The notes: a model not told the origin generated them from the letters alone. DNA of 64,000 nucleotides from Papio anubis (GCF_008728515.1 NC_044996.1:126344348-126408347); one strand, 5' to 3'. Shown: positions 1 through 12,305, numbered from the stretch's first letter. Numbers and translations: made by a program.

Positions 1-299
1 ATTACTACTGTGTATGTGGGGTTTTTTGGTGTGGGACATTCAACTTCTCAAAGCATTTTTCATCCCTTATGTTCTCACTCAAGCCCTCATGGGTTGGGAG
101 AGTGGGTAGAAACAATTACATCTGCTATCCTCTGATGATGGGCAGGTACAGCTACCTTATCACATCACCAAACCGTTGGCTTGACTTGGTGCAGACAACG
201 GATCTGTTGTTTTGGAATTACCCAGACAGAAACTGATAGTAGGTTATATTGCAATACTCCATGTTGGATCTTTTGCAGTTAATTGTGTTGAATGGTATT

Positions 300-505
300 C
301 AAATAATAGGTAGCTTTTATTGGACACCTCCTCTGTGCCAGGGGATATTCCTTCAAACTCTCTATAGAGGAGGTACTTTTATTATCCCCATTTTTCAGAT
401 ATAGAAACTGAGGTTACGTGACTTAAGTCACCTTATGTGAAGGCCATATGGCTAGTAATGAAGCAGTGCCAGGATTTGGACCCAGACCGTGTGGTTCCTG
501 AGGCT
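300..505 (+). mobile_element. MIR SINE
   Basis: 'tattatccccatttttcaga' then 'agaaactgaggttacgtgac' and 'ggatttggacccagaccgtg' are the tRNA-derived core and 3' part of a mammalian MIR, nearly full length. Confidence 0.8.
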
Positions 506-1599
506 TCTCTATCTAGGGTAATGTAGCAAAAAGTAGCTTCTTCTTTTTTTCTGTAAAATTAAGGTAAATCTCCCTACCTTATTAGAAAACAAACAGGTTC
601 TAGGGCCCCCAAGACACTGGAGTAACTTAGATAGAAATTGTGAAATTGCATTATTTCTGTCCTGGGTATCTGCTCTGACAAGACCTTGGCAAATCAATCC
701 AATCCAAGAGAGAGGCCAAGCGTGAATCACATGTAGACCCCATATTCTCCAAGTGACAAAAAAGACCCCAAAGCAAACATGTTCTGCTAAATTCAGTCGT
801 GTGTGTTGAACTAAATGTGGCCAGTATTCTAGGTTTGCTAACAGCTGTCCAGTAACCAACAGAGGAGATTTTTCTGTAGTCTGGTGCTAATTCTCTGTCG
901 GCTGTTGCCCCACTGGCAGTCTCCTTTAGCCAGTTTGCTTCTTGAAGCTAGATGAAGCATCCTTAAAGAAATGGGCTCCTCCATCTTGCTACTCGCAATT
1001 ACTAGTATTAGTCAATGAGCTTGGGAAGCTTTCTGTAGTCTGCAGGCCATAAGCCAGTTGAGAGAGAAAGGAGAGGTGGGGAGGTTGATGGAATGACACC
1101 AAAAGTCCTTGAGAATGTACTGGCATTAGAAAGGCTTTTAAAAACCAATCACTAGTTCAATGTAATTAATTATCTTAAAGTAGCTTGTAGAGTGTTTCCT
1201 GAACAGCATTTGAGGTCACTTCAAACGAAGTAAATAAGCCACAGCTAATGTGCTGACGTTTTGTAGAGAAAAGACAAACCACTAAGAATGTCCACCCAAT
1301 TTCCATTACTTACTACAAGTTATTAGAAGCAAGCAATGTGTTTATCGATCTAAACGCTAAACTATTAGATTAACGGTGGCTGAAACGCTATTTTCTTTAC
1401 TCGAGCTGATTAGCCAGAGGGATATTCAAGAGTTTGCCCTGAGACAGACAGAATCTCTTTAGGTGAGAAGCTGTTGTTTCTCAACCATAGGACGGCTCAT
1501 CTAAGAGCAAGGACTAAATTTCTGTGAAAGCAAATCCATTTTTGCCTCTAATCACTATTGGGTGAGCTCTAGGGCCTTGAAACTCAAAACTGGTCTGGG
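506..1599. other. Single-copy sequence, no gene seen
   Basis: No recognisable repeat, RNA gene or exon. Frames are short and lack any family motif. Confidence 0.5.
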
Positions 1600-1738
1600 A
1601 CTAGCAACATCAGCATAATCTGGGAACTCATCAGAAAGGTAGAATTTCAGTGTCCACCTCAGGCCTAACTAAATCAGAATCTGCATTTTAAAAAGATGTC
1701 TGGGATTCATTGCACATTACTGTTGGAGAAGCACTAGT
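1600..1738 (-). mobile_element. MER5A-like hAT-Charlie fragment
   Basis: 'gactagcaacatcagcataa', 'taaatcagaatctgcatttt' and 'ttggagaagcactag' follow the reverse-complement order of MER5A. Confidence 0.65.
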
Positions 1739-3237
1739 CGACGCCAACGGAAATTGTTATTTAAACATTTGCTAGAAAAGGTAGCTATTTAAGGAAAGGA
1801 GAAATGCTACCTTTCTTCAAAGATCTATCGGTGGTGATAAACTTGCTCCTAGCTATTAATCAGCCTCAGAGTCTAAACTTAATAGGCCCTATGGCCACAT
1901 GGCCAACGTGAGCACAAAAGCTGAGTCTGAGTTTGTTACGTGATATTCAAAATGCCAACTAGAGGCACACTTCAAAGGAAAAGCTTTATGGAACAAATGT
2001 TTTAAAAGCCTTTTTTATGGCTAAGGTTACCAGTCACACAGAGTTTGCCAAGGTGATACAAAACTGTAAAGGTCTAAGATGCATTTGGTCTTGGGGGTAC
2101 AGAGTTTAGGAAAAATCAGCTAGAGCAAACACTGAGCTCCTGCCAGGAAAGGCGAAGACGTCATCATGGAAGACCGATGCCGAACATCTGGGTCAGCTTT
2201 GGCAGCACCATGCAAAACCGTTTGGGAAGAAAGGCAGTGTGAAAATGTTCACACCCACAGCTTAATTTCGGGAAATTTTCTTCGTTTATTTGATACCAAG
2301 TGGACAAATTTCATTTCTCTATTGGGATTCCTTTATGCAAATGCCCTGTAAGAGCAAAAAATTGTTTTCTCCACTTTTCTTTGTTTGCTCCTGGGGAAGG
2401 TTTAATTGCTTGCCCTGAGGTTTTTATCTGGAACAGGCATGAAGAGACGCACCCCATGGAATGAAGAGCCGTGCAGGCGCTGGCTGAGTCGGCAGAAATA
2501 ATGGGCTAAAAATAGGCAGCAATCTCTAACTCGTCCAATGACCATAAAGGCATACCAACTAGAAAATACTCCCAGGAGACCAGTTTTTGCTTCTGGCTAA
2601 CAGCCCAAATCACTTTTTAGTAAGTTCATTAACAAACAAACCATCCAGTTTTCCTTTAAATTTTTCATGAGACAGAATGTGTGAGCATTTTAACCAATAA
2701 ACTGATTTTTTTCCTTCCCTGAAGCAAATTCGCGTTTTGATCTTTGGAAAACACTGACCACTTTCATGGGAAAATTCCTGATTATAGAGACACTTTGCTT
2801 GTCTTATCACAGGCCATCTTAGAACAAAGGTTTAAATCAAATGGACTATCAGAGTCCATTGGTCTTTTTTTATGCTTGACCTGGTATCTTGTTGTGCCGG
2901 GTTGGTGAAGATGGGGTTGAGGAAAACAAATCGAACTTTTCCTTTTAGTCAAGGAACAATCTTGTGCTTCAAAACACACAAACGAAAACAGCCTCCAAGC
3001 AATTCATCCAAACCTACCTGGACTATTTGCAGTGCAAAGGTAGTTGTTATTACCGTCCATTTACCTGCTGGAGTGAGTGCCTTTTGCATTTGAAGAGCAA
3101 AGAGGTGATAGTGTTACCATGTTTGCAAAACTATGAGAGAAAGGTTGACAAATAATTTATGATCACTTTACCAGCAAAGAGCACATGTGTCTGAGCATTT
3201 GGGGGCCGCTACTTATGTAGCCTATTAACAATTCACA
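1739..3237. other. Single-copy sequence, no gene seen
   Basis: Composition is ordinary and there is no transposon I recognise over 1.5 kb, the longest clean stretch in the left half. Several frames of 60-73 codons show no coding signal. Confidence 0.5.
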
Positions 3238-3448
3238 AGGTGCAGTAGGTGGCCTCCAGGATGGTCCCTAATGATCCCCACCTCCTGATATTGTATGATC
3301 CTTTATCCTGAGAGTGATGGCTGGCCTTGGTAGTGACTCATTTCTAATGAATAGAAGAAGACACGAGTGATGGCATGTGACTTGAAAATTGATTATAAAA
3401 GGCAGGGTGGCACTGCTCTCTCTTTCTCTTTTGTTCACACACACATAT

Positions 3449-3471
3449 TCATCATCATCATCATCATCATC
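3449..3471 (+). repeat. (ATC)n microsatellite
   Basis: Seven to eight ATC units within the MLT1-like LTR. Confidence 0.95.
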
Positions 3472-3730
3472 TGCTCAGGGACAAGCCAGCTGCCATGGGT
3501 GAGCAGCCCTTTGGAGAGGCCCACAAGACAAGAAACTGAGGCCTCGGCCAACAGCTGCATGAGTATGCTTAGAAGGGGAGCCTCTAGCCTCGTCAAGTCT
3601 GTCTAAGATGGCTGGAGTCCCAGCTGATGCCTTGATGGTAGCCTTGGGGGAGATCTTGAGCCAGAACCACCCAGCCAAGCTGTCCCCTGATTCTTCACCT
3701 ACAGAAACTGCGAGATAATCGATATTCTTT

Positions 3731-3794
3731 TTTTTTCTTTGCTCTTTTTTTTTTTTTATTATTATTATACTTTAAGTTCTAGGGTACATGTGCA
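3731..3794 (-). mobile_element. Ultra-short L1PA 3' end with target duplication
   Basis: A poly-T run is followed by the complement of the last ~40 bp of a primate L1 (attattatactttaagttc... stopping at gtgca). The duplication atattcttt is present on both sides (3722-3730 and 3795-3803). This is target-primed reverse transcription that ended almost at once. The host is the MLT1-like LTR. Confidence 0.8.
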
Positions 3795-3865
3795 ATATTC
3801 TTTAAGATGCTAAGTTTTGGGGTAATCTGCTACACAGCAACGGATAATTAACATACAAGGGCATT

Positions 3866-5899
3866 ATGCTTCTTCTAGATTTATTGTCTCATTTATTCGG
3901 CAGGTATTTATTGAGAGACTACTGCATGCCAGGCACTACCTAAGCAGAGGTTAATCATCTATTGAACATAAGGAACACATATTAAGGGATTCACGGCTTC
4001 TAGGCACTCTCTAGACAGCAGAGAGAAGGATTTCACACTTGGAAATTTGTGTTTGTGGCAGTCATCTTTGGAAATACAATCTACTATTTCCATATATTTG
4101 ACCATTTTTATAAATTACAATTTCTAGCTTCTGCTATAAATTTGCTATTATTTAGACATTAGTGGTTCAATACATATGTGTAGATTGAATGCTTCTCTAT
4201 GACTTGTGCCTACTTATGGACTTTAAAAATGAAGATGACCCTACATGCCTTTCTCCCTTACCCTGTATATCTACTTAATCATTAGATCTTCCCAATTCTC
4301 CTTTCTAAATTCATGGGCCAGGTATGGTGGTTCACACCTGTAATCCCAGTACTTTGGGAGGCAAAAGCAGGTGGATCATTTGAGGTCAGGAGTTTGAGAC
4401 CTGCCTGGACAACATGGCGAAACCCCGTCTCCACAAAAAATAGAAAAATTAGCTGGGCACAGTGGTGCACGCCTGTAGTCCCAGCTACTCAGGAGGCTGA
4501 GGCACAAGGATCACTTGAGCCCAGGAGGCAGAGGTTGCAGTGAGCAGAGATTGATCCACTGCACTCCAGCTTGGGTGACAGTGAAACCCTAGCTCAAAAT
4601 AAATAAATAAATAAATAGCATCCATGTTCTTTCCTCCTTCACCATCTCCCTTCTGCTCTTTCAGTTCAGGTCGTTTCCCCATCTCTTTTTGTCTTTTGCT
4701 TACTTTCTTGGTATCCCTGCCTCTAGTCTTGCTGCTGCCCCTCTTTGCTGCACCCTGCCAGCAAAGTGATGTTCTTAATATGCAGATCCCATCCTGTTTG
4801 CATCCTACTTAGAATTGCTCCATGGTTCTTAAATTATCTGTATGGATTTGGGGCAGATCCCTGCCTAGATGTCTGCTTTCATCACCCACCATTCCCCCTG
4901 TTGCCCTTCATATTCCAGGAGTCTTGAATGACTTATGATTTCCTGAACGTGCTCATCAGACCTCTGTGGTTTCATACATGCAGTTCCTATTGCCTGGAAC
5001 ACTAGCTTATCCACTGTTAGTGAGAATCTTTTATTCCCTGCTACTGATTTCCCCTTTCCCATGAAGGGACAGCGATGAGTGTAACACACCTGCCCTCTCC
5101 AGCCCTGGGGTTAGGGAGAAGTGACTCACCTGACTGGTGAGTTTGGAAAGGCTGCAGCAAGTTGACCCAGTCCAGTTTGGCCATTCTTCAGTGGTCAGTC
5201 TCTTGCATTTCATTTGAGTAAGCTCTAGCAGAGAAAAGTAGGATGGAGTATACATCCCCACCCAACCACCTAGCTACTAGGTGGTCTGTTCTAATAAAAC
5301 CCAGTCTCAGAACAAATCCTACCAAATGTCTGTTTGTCAGCAAGTAGGCACAAAAACATGGTCTCATAAACTCGTGGGCGTCCCACATTCTGTCCTTGTG
5401 CATTCTAACAAGCACCTTACAGGAAGGGTTCACTCCAAGATGGATGCAACAAAATTCTGATGATGGGACTGGCCAATCCTACAGTTAAGTCTCTAGCCAA
5501 GTCCTCCATGACATGGTGGACACAGGACCCATGAGAATTTCAAACCAGGCTACTGCTCCAAAGATATTAGATGACTCAGCTTGCCAGATCCTTATACTTC
5601 ATTTGTGCAAAGGCAGTTGGGCCAGCAAAATCTTTCTAGCCTGATATATCTGAGAGAGAGATATATATATGCACACACATATACATAAATAGATATAGAT
5701 CAAACACCAGTCATTTACCAATAAAAATTATTTATAACATATGTATTAATAAATTCTCTGGTTATAGATTTAGATAACAATATTTGCAGCACTTCAACAT
5801 CTCTGGAATATGGATTTCTGAGTAGGTATTTCAAGTTCTAACTACCTCTAGGAGTTAGATTAAAGTTTACTTATACACACATGCACATTTATATCACAC
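3866..5899. other. Apart from one Alu, no identified feature
   Basis: At 3890-3950 'caggtatttattgagagact' and 'catgccaggcac' suggest a very old interspersed repeat. 5650-5720 is a mixed TA/CA microsatellite. The rest appears single copy. Confidence 0.45.
4316..4617 (+). mobile_element. AluS-like
   Basis: Complete dimer from ggccaggtatggtgg to an (AAAT)n tail. No clear target duplication. Confidence 0.95.
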
Positions 5900-5905
5900 T
5901 ATTCA

Positions 5906-6982
5906 TGTTGCGGGAAGTCAGGGACCCTGAATGGAGGGACCGGCTGAAGCCATGGCAAAAGAACATAAATTGTGAAGATTTCATGGACATTTATTAGTTC
6001 CCCAAATTAATACTTTTATAATTTCTTATGCCTGTCTTTACCGCAGTCTCTGAACATAAATTGTGAAGATTTCATGGACACTTATCACTTCCCCAATCAA
6101 TACCCTTGGGATTTCCTATGCCTGTCTTTACTTTAATCTCTTAATCTCGTAAACTGAGGAGGATGTATGTTGCCTCAGGACCCTGTGATGATTGCGTTAA
6201 CTGCACAAATTGTTTGTAGAGCATGTGTGTTTGAGCAATATGAAATCTGGGCACCTTGAAAAAAGAACAGGATAACAGCAATGTTCAGGGAACAAGGGAG
6301 ATAAGACTTTAAACTCTGACTGCCAGTGAGCCGGATGGAACAGAGCCATATTTCTCTTCTTTCAAAAGCAAATAGGAGAACTATCGCTGAATTCTTTTTC
6401 TCAGCAAGGAACATCCCTGAGAAAGAGAAGGCCCTGAGGGTAGGTCCATGAACAGCCCCCTTGGAGGCGGCCATCTTTTACGGTCAAAGCCAAAGGGATG
6501 AAATAAGCCCCGGTCTCCTGTAGCGCTCCCAGGCTTATTAGGATGAGGAAATTCCCACCTAATAAATTTTGGTCAGACAGGTTGTCTGCTCTCAAACTCT
6601 GTCTCCTGATAAGATGTTATCAATGGCAATGTGTGCCCAAAACTTCATTAGCAATTTTAATTTCACCCCATCCTGTGGTCCTGTGATCTCGCCCTGCCTC
6701 CACTTGCTTTGTGATATTCTATTACCTTGTGAAGCATGTGATCTCTGTGACCCACACCCTGTTCATGCACTGCCTCCCTTTTTGAAAATCGCTAATAAAA
6801 ACTTGCTGGTTTTATGACTCAGGGAGCATCATGGAACCTGCTGACATGTGATGTCTCCCCCAGACACCCAGCTTTAAAATTTCTCTCTTTTGTGCTCTTT
6901 CCCTTTATTTCTCAAACCAGCCAAGATCTTAGGGAAATAGAAAAGAAACCATGTTAACTATCGGGGGCAGGTTCCCTCGATA
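5906..6982 (+). mobile_element. Solo LTR of an ERVK element, LTR13 (HML-4) type
   Basis: The 1,077-bp LTR runs from TGTTGCGGG to TCGATA and is flanked by a perfect 6-bp duplication, TATTCA at 5900-5905 and 6983-6988, which fits ERVK integration. No gag, pol or env remnant adjoins it, so it is a solo LTR left by LTR-LTR recombination. A polyadenylation signal AATAAA lies at 6794-6799. The 5' part contains two tandem copies of a 91-bp unit starting at 5961 and 6052. The end is TG...TA instead of the canonical TG...CA. The family name comes from recalled consensus; LTR identity and boundaries are seen directly. Confidence 0.82.
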
Positions 6983-7439
6983 TATTCATACCATACAGAC
7001 AACATGTGGGCATGTATTGTGCACCTTGTCATTTTTGGATACAAGCTGCCCCCAAGGAGCCACCATTCTCCACTGCTCCAGAGGCAGGCTCTGTCCCTGC
7101 AGTGGGCAAGGTCTGCCCTGGTTCAAGGATGCTGGGTGGGTGGTCAGTCTAATTTGGGGGGTCAGCATTGGCAGGTGGAAGCCACATTCTCTAATACCAG
7201 TCCTATCAGTCATAAATATGACATTTTGTTCTCCAACTGCCAACTTCTTTGTCTTTGTCCATTAATGATTCAGGTCTCAAGTAGGGAAGGGCTTTCTATT
7301 GGGCCCCTTCAAACACTACAACTTCAACCTGGCATGCTCCTGGCCCCTCTGAGAAGCCATCCCTGGATCCCTCCTGGTAGATCTCTAAATGTTTTATAAC
7401 TGTTTCCTGCAGACCTTCTCCCACACCCACCCCACTTAA

Positions 7440-7930
7440 AAGTAGAGCCCTAACTATTTGCATCTCTGTGCACCTAACCTCTGCATCTCTGTGTCCAGCA
7501 TCTAACACACAACCTGCCTGTCTTAGTCTGTTCAGGCCACTATCACAAAATATCATTAACTGGGTGGCTTATACACAACAGAAATTCTCACAGTGCTGAA
7601 GGCTGGGCAGTCTAAGATCAAGGCACTGGCAGATTCAGTGTCTGGCAAAGGCCTGCTCTCTGCTTCACAGATGGTGCCTTCTTACCATGTCCTCACATGG
7701 CATAAGGGGCAGGGTTTTCTCTGGGGGTCTCTTTTATAAGGACAGAATCCCAGTTCATGAATCCTCTGCCCTCATGACCTTATCCCCTCTCAAAGGCCCC
7801 ACTTTTTAATACCATTATCTTGGAGGTTAGGATTTCAACATCTGAAATTTGGGGAGACACATTCAGGCCACTGACCATTCATAGCATGGGTACATGGTAG
7901 GTGCTCGGTGAATGTTAGTTTAATGAATGA
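7440..7930 (+). mobile_element. L2 3' end split by an LTR
   Basis: 'cagcatctaacacacaacct' at the left and 'acatggtaggtgctcggtga' at the right fit the L2 3' terminus. The LTR at 7519-7886 separates them. Confidence 0.55.
7519..7886 (-). mobile_element. MaLR/ERVL-type solo LTR
   Basis: Starts TGTCTTAGTCTGTTCAGG and ends CATAGCA, with the shared internal landmarks of a common primate MaLR-like LTR ('ggcttataca', 'aggatttcaacat'). It splits an L2 3' end (7440-7518 and 7887-7930). Flanking 5-mers no longer match, as expected for an old copy. The same LTR family recurs at 51206. Subfamily not certain. Confidence 0.65.
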
Positions 7931-8523
7931 GTCATTGTTAGCAGGACATCGTCTTAGCAGGGCCTTTCAAGAGTGTTGGTAAATGGCTGTCACCTCAAAA
8001 CCAGTCTGCTTGAAATAACAGGACCAACCTCAAATGACTCAGGCCAGCGTAAAGAGTTTCCTAGAACTCATGTCTCTTATAACTTTAAAGTTTGTTGACT
8101 GAATGTGTTGGTTTATTTGTCTTTTTCATTAATCATTGAGAGTAGCGACTAGGCTTTGTTCAGATTTTTTTAAATAAAATACATAGCCATTTCATTTAAT
8201 GTTGGTTTATCTGCTGGCTAATAAATTACTTGATTACCAGTGTTTTGGGGTCATTTTATGGTCCCTTGGCAGTTCTATTAAAAAATTAAAAAGGGAAAGA
8301 CTCCATGGTCCATACTGACTAAATGTTTTTTGAATAAGTTGTGAATACTTTTAAAATGGTGGCAGTAAAGTCATAGTTTTCAATATTATATAAGCAGCTG
8401 ATAATGTGAGTTAGAAACCTCTAAAGCCATTGACTCCCATTTTTTACCCACCTATTTCATTTAGTTGTGCCATTTGACATTCTTAGCTAAAGCATAAATT
8501 CCATTTTTAAGATACCCAGTTTG

Positions 8524-8804
8524 GGCCGGGCACGGTGGCTCAGGCTTGTAATTCCAGTACTTTGGGAGGCCAAGGTGGGTGGATAATTTGAGGTCAGGAG
8601 TTTGAGACCAACCTGGCCAACATGGTGAAACCCCATCTCTACTAAAAGTACAAAAATTAGCTGGGTGTGGTGGTGTGCACCTGTAATCCCAGCTACTTGG
8701 GAGGTGGAGGCAGGAGAATCACTTGAGCCCGGGAGGCAGAGGTTGTGGTGCGTTGAGATCGTGCCACTGCAGTCCAGTCTTGGCAACAGAGTGAGACCCT
8801 GTCT

Positions 8805-8836
<32 letters not shown>
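8524..8836 (+). mobile_element. AluS-like
   Basis: Complete, with a pure A tail of about 30 bp. The flanks aagatacccagtttg / aagatattcagtttg are a 15-bp duplication with two changes. Confidence 0.96.
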
Positions 8837-8838
<2 letters not shown>

Positions 8839-8892
8839 TATTCAGTTTGGGGAATGAGAAGTGATGAAGTCTATATTGCAATGCCAGAAGAA

Positions 8893-8985
8893 TTGACACT
8901 GATGAGTTGTGGGGCCTTGAGTAAAGCTTTCCACTTCTGTGCACCTCTGTCTCAGTTTCCTCATCTGTAAAATGTGAATGTTGGC
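8893..8985 (-). mobile_element. MIR fragment
   Basis: 'ccttgagtaaagctttccac' and 'ctcagtttcctcatctgtaa' are the complement of the MIR core. Confidence 0.65.
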
Positions 8986-9136
8986 ATGTGAATTCGTTGA
9001 TTCATTTATACACAGGGCCTGGACTAGGGTGAGCTAAGTGAGGCACTGGCCTCAGGGGCAAAATTGAAGGGGGTGCCACAAAATTCAGTCATCAGGAAAA
9101 AGAACATCTTCACACAATACTTTTTTTAAAAACCAA

Positions 9137-9460
9137 GTCTGGGCACTGTGGCTCTCACCTGTAATCCCAGCACTTGGAGAAGCCAAGGTGGATGGATTGC
9201 TTGAGCCCAGGAGTTCCAGACCAGCCTGGGCAACATGGTGGGACCCCATCTATACCAAAAAAATACAAAATTAGCAGGGTGTGGTGGTGCACACCTGCAG
9301 TCCCAGATACTTGGGGGACTGAGGTGGGAGAATTACTTCAGCCCAGGAGGTGGAGGTTGCAGTGAGATGAGATGGTGCCACTGCATTACCTGGGCAACAG
9401 AGCATGATTCTGTTTTGAAAACAAGCAAACAAACAAACAAAAAACCAAAAAACAAAGATA
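9137..9460 (+). mobile_element. AluJ-like
   Basis: Old copy: 'ttgcttgagcccaggagttc' and 'gcctgggcaacatggtggga' are J-type variants. The tail is (CAAA)n-like. Confidence 0.92.
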
Positions 9461-9606
9461 AGAAAAATCCATGATAACTAAAGTATCAATATTTTAAATA
9501 AAGATAGGATCATGATTGCAGATTTTCCCTTTTACCTCAGGTTCTGATGTGGCTATGCATGGCACTATTACTGGCCCTGATTTTGACTTTTTAAAAATTG
9601 CATTAA

Positions 9607-9893
9607 GGCCAGGTGCGGTGGCTCACACCTGTAATCCCAGCACTTTGCTGAGGCAAGTGGATCACCTGATGTCAGGAGTTCAAGACCAGCCTGGCCAACA
9701 TGGTGAAACCCCGTCTCTACTAAAAATACAAAAAAGTAGCCAGGCGTGGTGGCGGGTGCCTGTAATCCCAGCTACTCAGGAGGCTGAGGCAGGAGAATCG
9801 CTTGAACCCGGGAGGCGGAGGTTGCAGTGAGCCGAGATTGCACCATTTTACTCCAGCCTGGGCAACAAGAGTGAAACTCTGTCTCAAAAAAAA
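9607..9893 (+). mobile_element. AluS-like
   Basis: Complete copy, short A tail, perfect duplication gcattaa at 9600-9606 and 9894-9900. Confidence 0.96.
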
Positions 9894-10214
9894 GCATTAA
9901 AATATGATTGATATTGATGACTAAGTATTTCTGAGCCCCCTTCAATGTTGCACCAGAGGTCAGTGCCTCACCTGTGTCACCTGAGTCCTGGACCTGTTAC
10001 GTTGGATGTGCAGCTAATGAACGTCTGCTATTGCTAAGCACTGTGAGGACAAAGCAGTCCTTGCTTTCAAGGAGCTCACAGCTTCATTTAGAAAGACAGG
10101 TGGGTAAGCAGAGATTAATGAGGACAGTGGCAAAAGCATCGAGATAGAGGTAAACAATGGAGGCAATATCAGATGAGACTATGTATATAAAAATCAGAGT
10201 CTTTCCTCCCAACA

Positions 10215-10472
10215 TGGTATAACACAGTGGTTATGAGTGCAGGCCACAGCTAGATGCCCTTGGTTCAAGCCCTGCATCTTCCAATTACTGGCTCTGTAAT
10301 CTTGGACAAATTATACCTTAACGTCTCTGCATTTCAGTTTCCTCATTTGTAAAAGTGACCACGATAATCATACCTACTTCAAAGGGTTGTGTGGATTAAA
10401 TGAGCTAAGGCATATAGGGTCTTGAGAATAGTGCCCGGGCTGGAGTGAAAGCTCAAAAATGCTAGCTGTAAC
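10215..10472 (-). mobile_element. MIR SINE
   Basis: 'cagtggttatgagtgcaggc', 'tttcagtttcctcatttgta' and 'gggttgtgtggattaaatga' in complement order; close to full length. Confidence 0.82.
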
Positions 10473-11238
10473 TAGAATGCACTCATTTTCAAGCAAAGAG
10501 GAGCCCTACCAGATAAGATGAAAGCCGAGTCTCTTCTAAGCAAGCTGTAGGCGTTGCGGTGATTTTGATCTTGCTCTCATTTGTCACTCTCTGTCTCAAG
10601 CCACTTTCCCTTAGTTCCAGTTGAGCAGGAAAAGCTATTTCATCCTTGGCAGTTCTTCTAAATTCAGTAGACTGTGACTGAATCATTTAGAAAGTTAATG
10701 GACAATTCCTGGCTCATGGACAAATGTACAAGTCCTCATCATTTTTTTTCTGAGCCTTTGATGTAAGGAACGACAAGTGGACACTGTAATGTTCCCCCTT
10801 CGAATGTACAGGGACTCTTTTCTTCACATTGTCTCACAGGGAGACCAATATGTGCCCTTTGGAGGGGGTGAACATGACCCTCCAGTACCTTTGAAATCCT
10901 GAGATTACAAGCACAAGGTGAAATTGAAATGTACATTTTTCCTTTTTATTGCACTGATTAAGTATAAGGAGATAATTTGCTTTTTCAGCTTAGCAAGACT
11001 CCATCCTAGTTGGGGTCAACTGGATGTTCTGAGATGATTTGAGTACAAGCCCTCCAGTCCTCATTTATTCCTACACATGTCTGCTCTGATGTCATGAAAA
11101 GCATCACACCATTTAAAAAGTATTCCTCTGTGTTCCCAATTGTCTAGAAAGTTAAATATGGACTGAATGATGGATGACATTTGTAAATTGTTAGTTTTGT
11201 TAATTGTGAAGCTAGCATTGTGGTTACAAAGAAAACTC

Positions 11239-11296
11239 TTTTTCTTTTCTTCCTTCCTTCCTTCCTCCCTCCCTCCCTCTCTCCCTTCCTCCCTCA
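11239..11296 (+). repeat. Polypyrimidine (CTTC/CCCT)n tract
   Basis: Grades from CTTC to CCTC units over about 58 bp with no purine; on the minus strand it gives GAAG/GGGA. Confidence 0.93.
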
Positions 11297-11597
11297 GATG
11301 CCTATTGCAGTGAAATGACATGACAACTGACATTTTGAGATTTGTGTTGGGGGATGGATACCAGAGAAAAACAAGAATGACAATGTATGAGTTGCTGTTG
11401 AATCTGAGTGGTGGGTATGAAGGGGTTACTTGCCTTCTCTACTTTTGTGTCGTTCTGGAAATTTTCCCAAGAAAAAGTTTTAAAAGCACATTTTTCAGTT
11501 TCAAGGCACTGATTCTCAATCTTGCCTCGGCCTCTGGGCTGCTTATTCACACATTCCCTCCCTCAACCATGGAAGGTGGTTTTCCTGCCAGTATGCT

Positions 11598-11630
11598 GGG
11601 GGGCGGGGTGGGGGGGGGGCGGACAGGGGG
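11598..11630 (+). other. Potential G-quadruplex motif
   Basis: G6, C, G4, T, G10, CGGACA-type spacer, G5: four long G tracts with short loops, in otherwise unremarkable sequence. Formation in vivo is inferred. Confidence 0.6.
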
Positions 11631-12305
11631 AAGTGTTACAAGTGTGGCTGAGATAATGACCCCCTCAGCCCCTGGAGCCACCAGCGGGACCTAAGGCAGA
11701 GGGTGGGGCTCTGAATGGCCAGAATCCTGCACTAGTAGCCTACAGCCACGAGTGGTCTCATCTGTGTGTCCTAGGGTTCAGATAATTGTCACTTTCTTCG
11801 AGAGCCATGTGGCTAAAATGGTTCCCAGTTCCTATGTGGTTCATGATTGTTCCCAGTTAAGATGCAAATATCTCCTGGGAGGGGTTAACTCAATAAGCTA
11901 GTTTCAACTCTTAACACCTCAGGCGTTTCCAGATTAGCTCTTAGGGCTCTGGCTGCCCAGTGACACCTCCCTCCGGTGGTAGGTGAGTTTGGGACCTTGA
12001 GGAGCCAGGGTGGGGTAAGACGGTGGGGAAGCCTGTGAGCTGGTCTCTGAGCCCCACCGTGAGTAGGCCTGAAGGGAGGAGGGGAAGAAAGATACTGAGA
12101 AGTTGGGAGACAGATGGTGGTGGGAGGTAATGTGGGCAGGAGTGTCCTAGGAAACCCCAGGAGGAAAAAGGCCTCCAGCCTCACATTCTCTGATTCCCAG
12201 CTTCCTCTAGGCTTCTTCTAGCTTCTTCTAGACTGCTGCACAGCAGCATCATGTCATAGTTCCATCTGGAGGAGGAGAAGTAATTTCTTGAAAACCTTCC
12301 TAGGG

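Larger units (their letters stand above)
3238..3865 (+). mobile_element. MaLR solo LTR, MLT1-like, split by a tiny L1 insertion
   Basis: The body matches the MLT1 pattern: a 'gtggcccccaa'-type start, a CT-rich centre, 'gagccagaaccacccag' near 3660 and the end motif 'gctaagttttggggtaatctg' (split here by divergence) near 3810. A (ATC)n run at 3449-3471 expanded within it. The copy is interrupted at 3731-3794 by a minus-strand L1 tail, so it is older than that insertion. Confidence 0.7.
10473..12296. other. Mostly single-copy sequence
   Basis: Contains the polypyrimidine tract and the G-rich motif listed separately. At 12199-12247 there is a short 'cttcttctag' repeat and the palindrome ctgctgcacagcag. 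No exon is supported. Confidence 0.45.

Noticed and set aside
5906..6982. Possible provirus around the ERVK LTR
   Set aside because: The 6-bp target duplications sit directly at both ends of a single LTR, so no internal region or second LTR is present.
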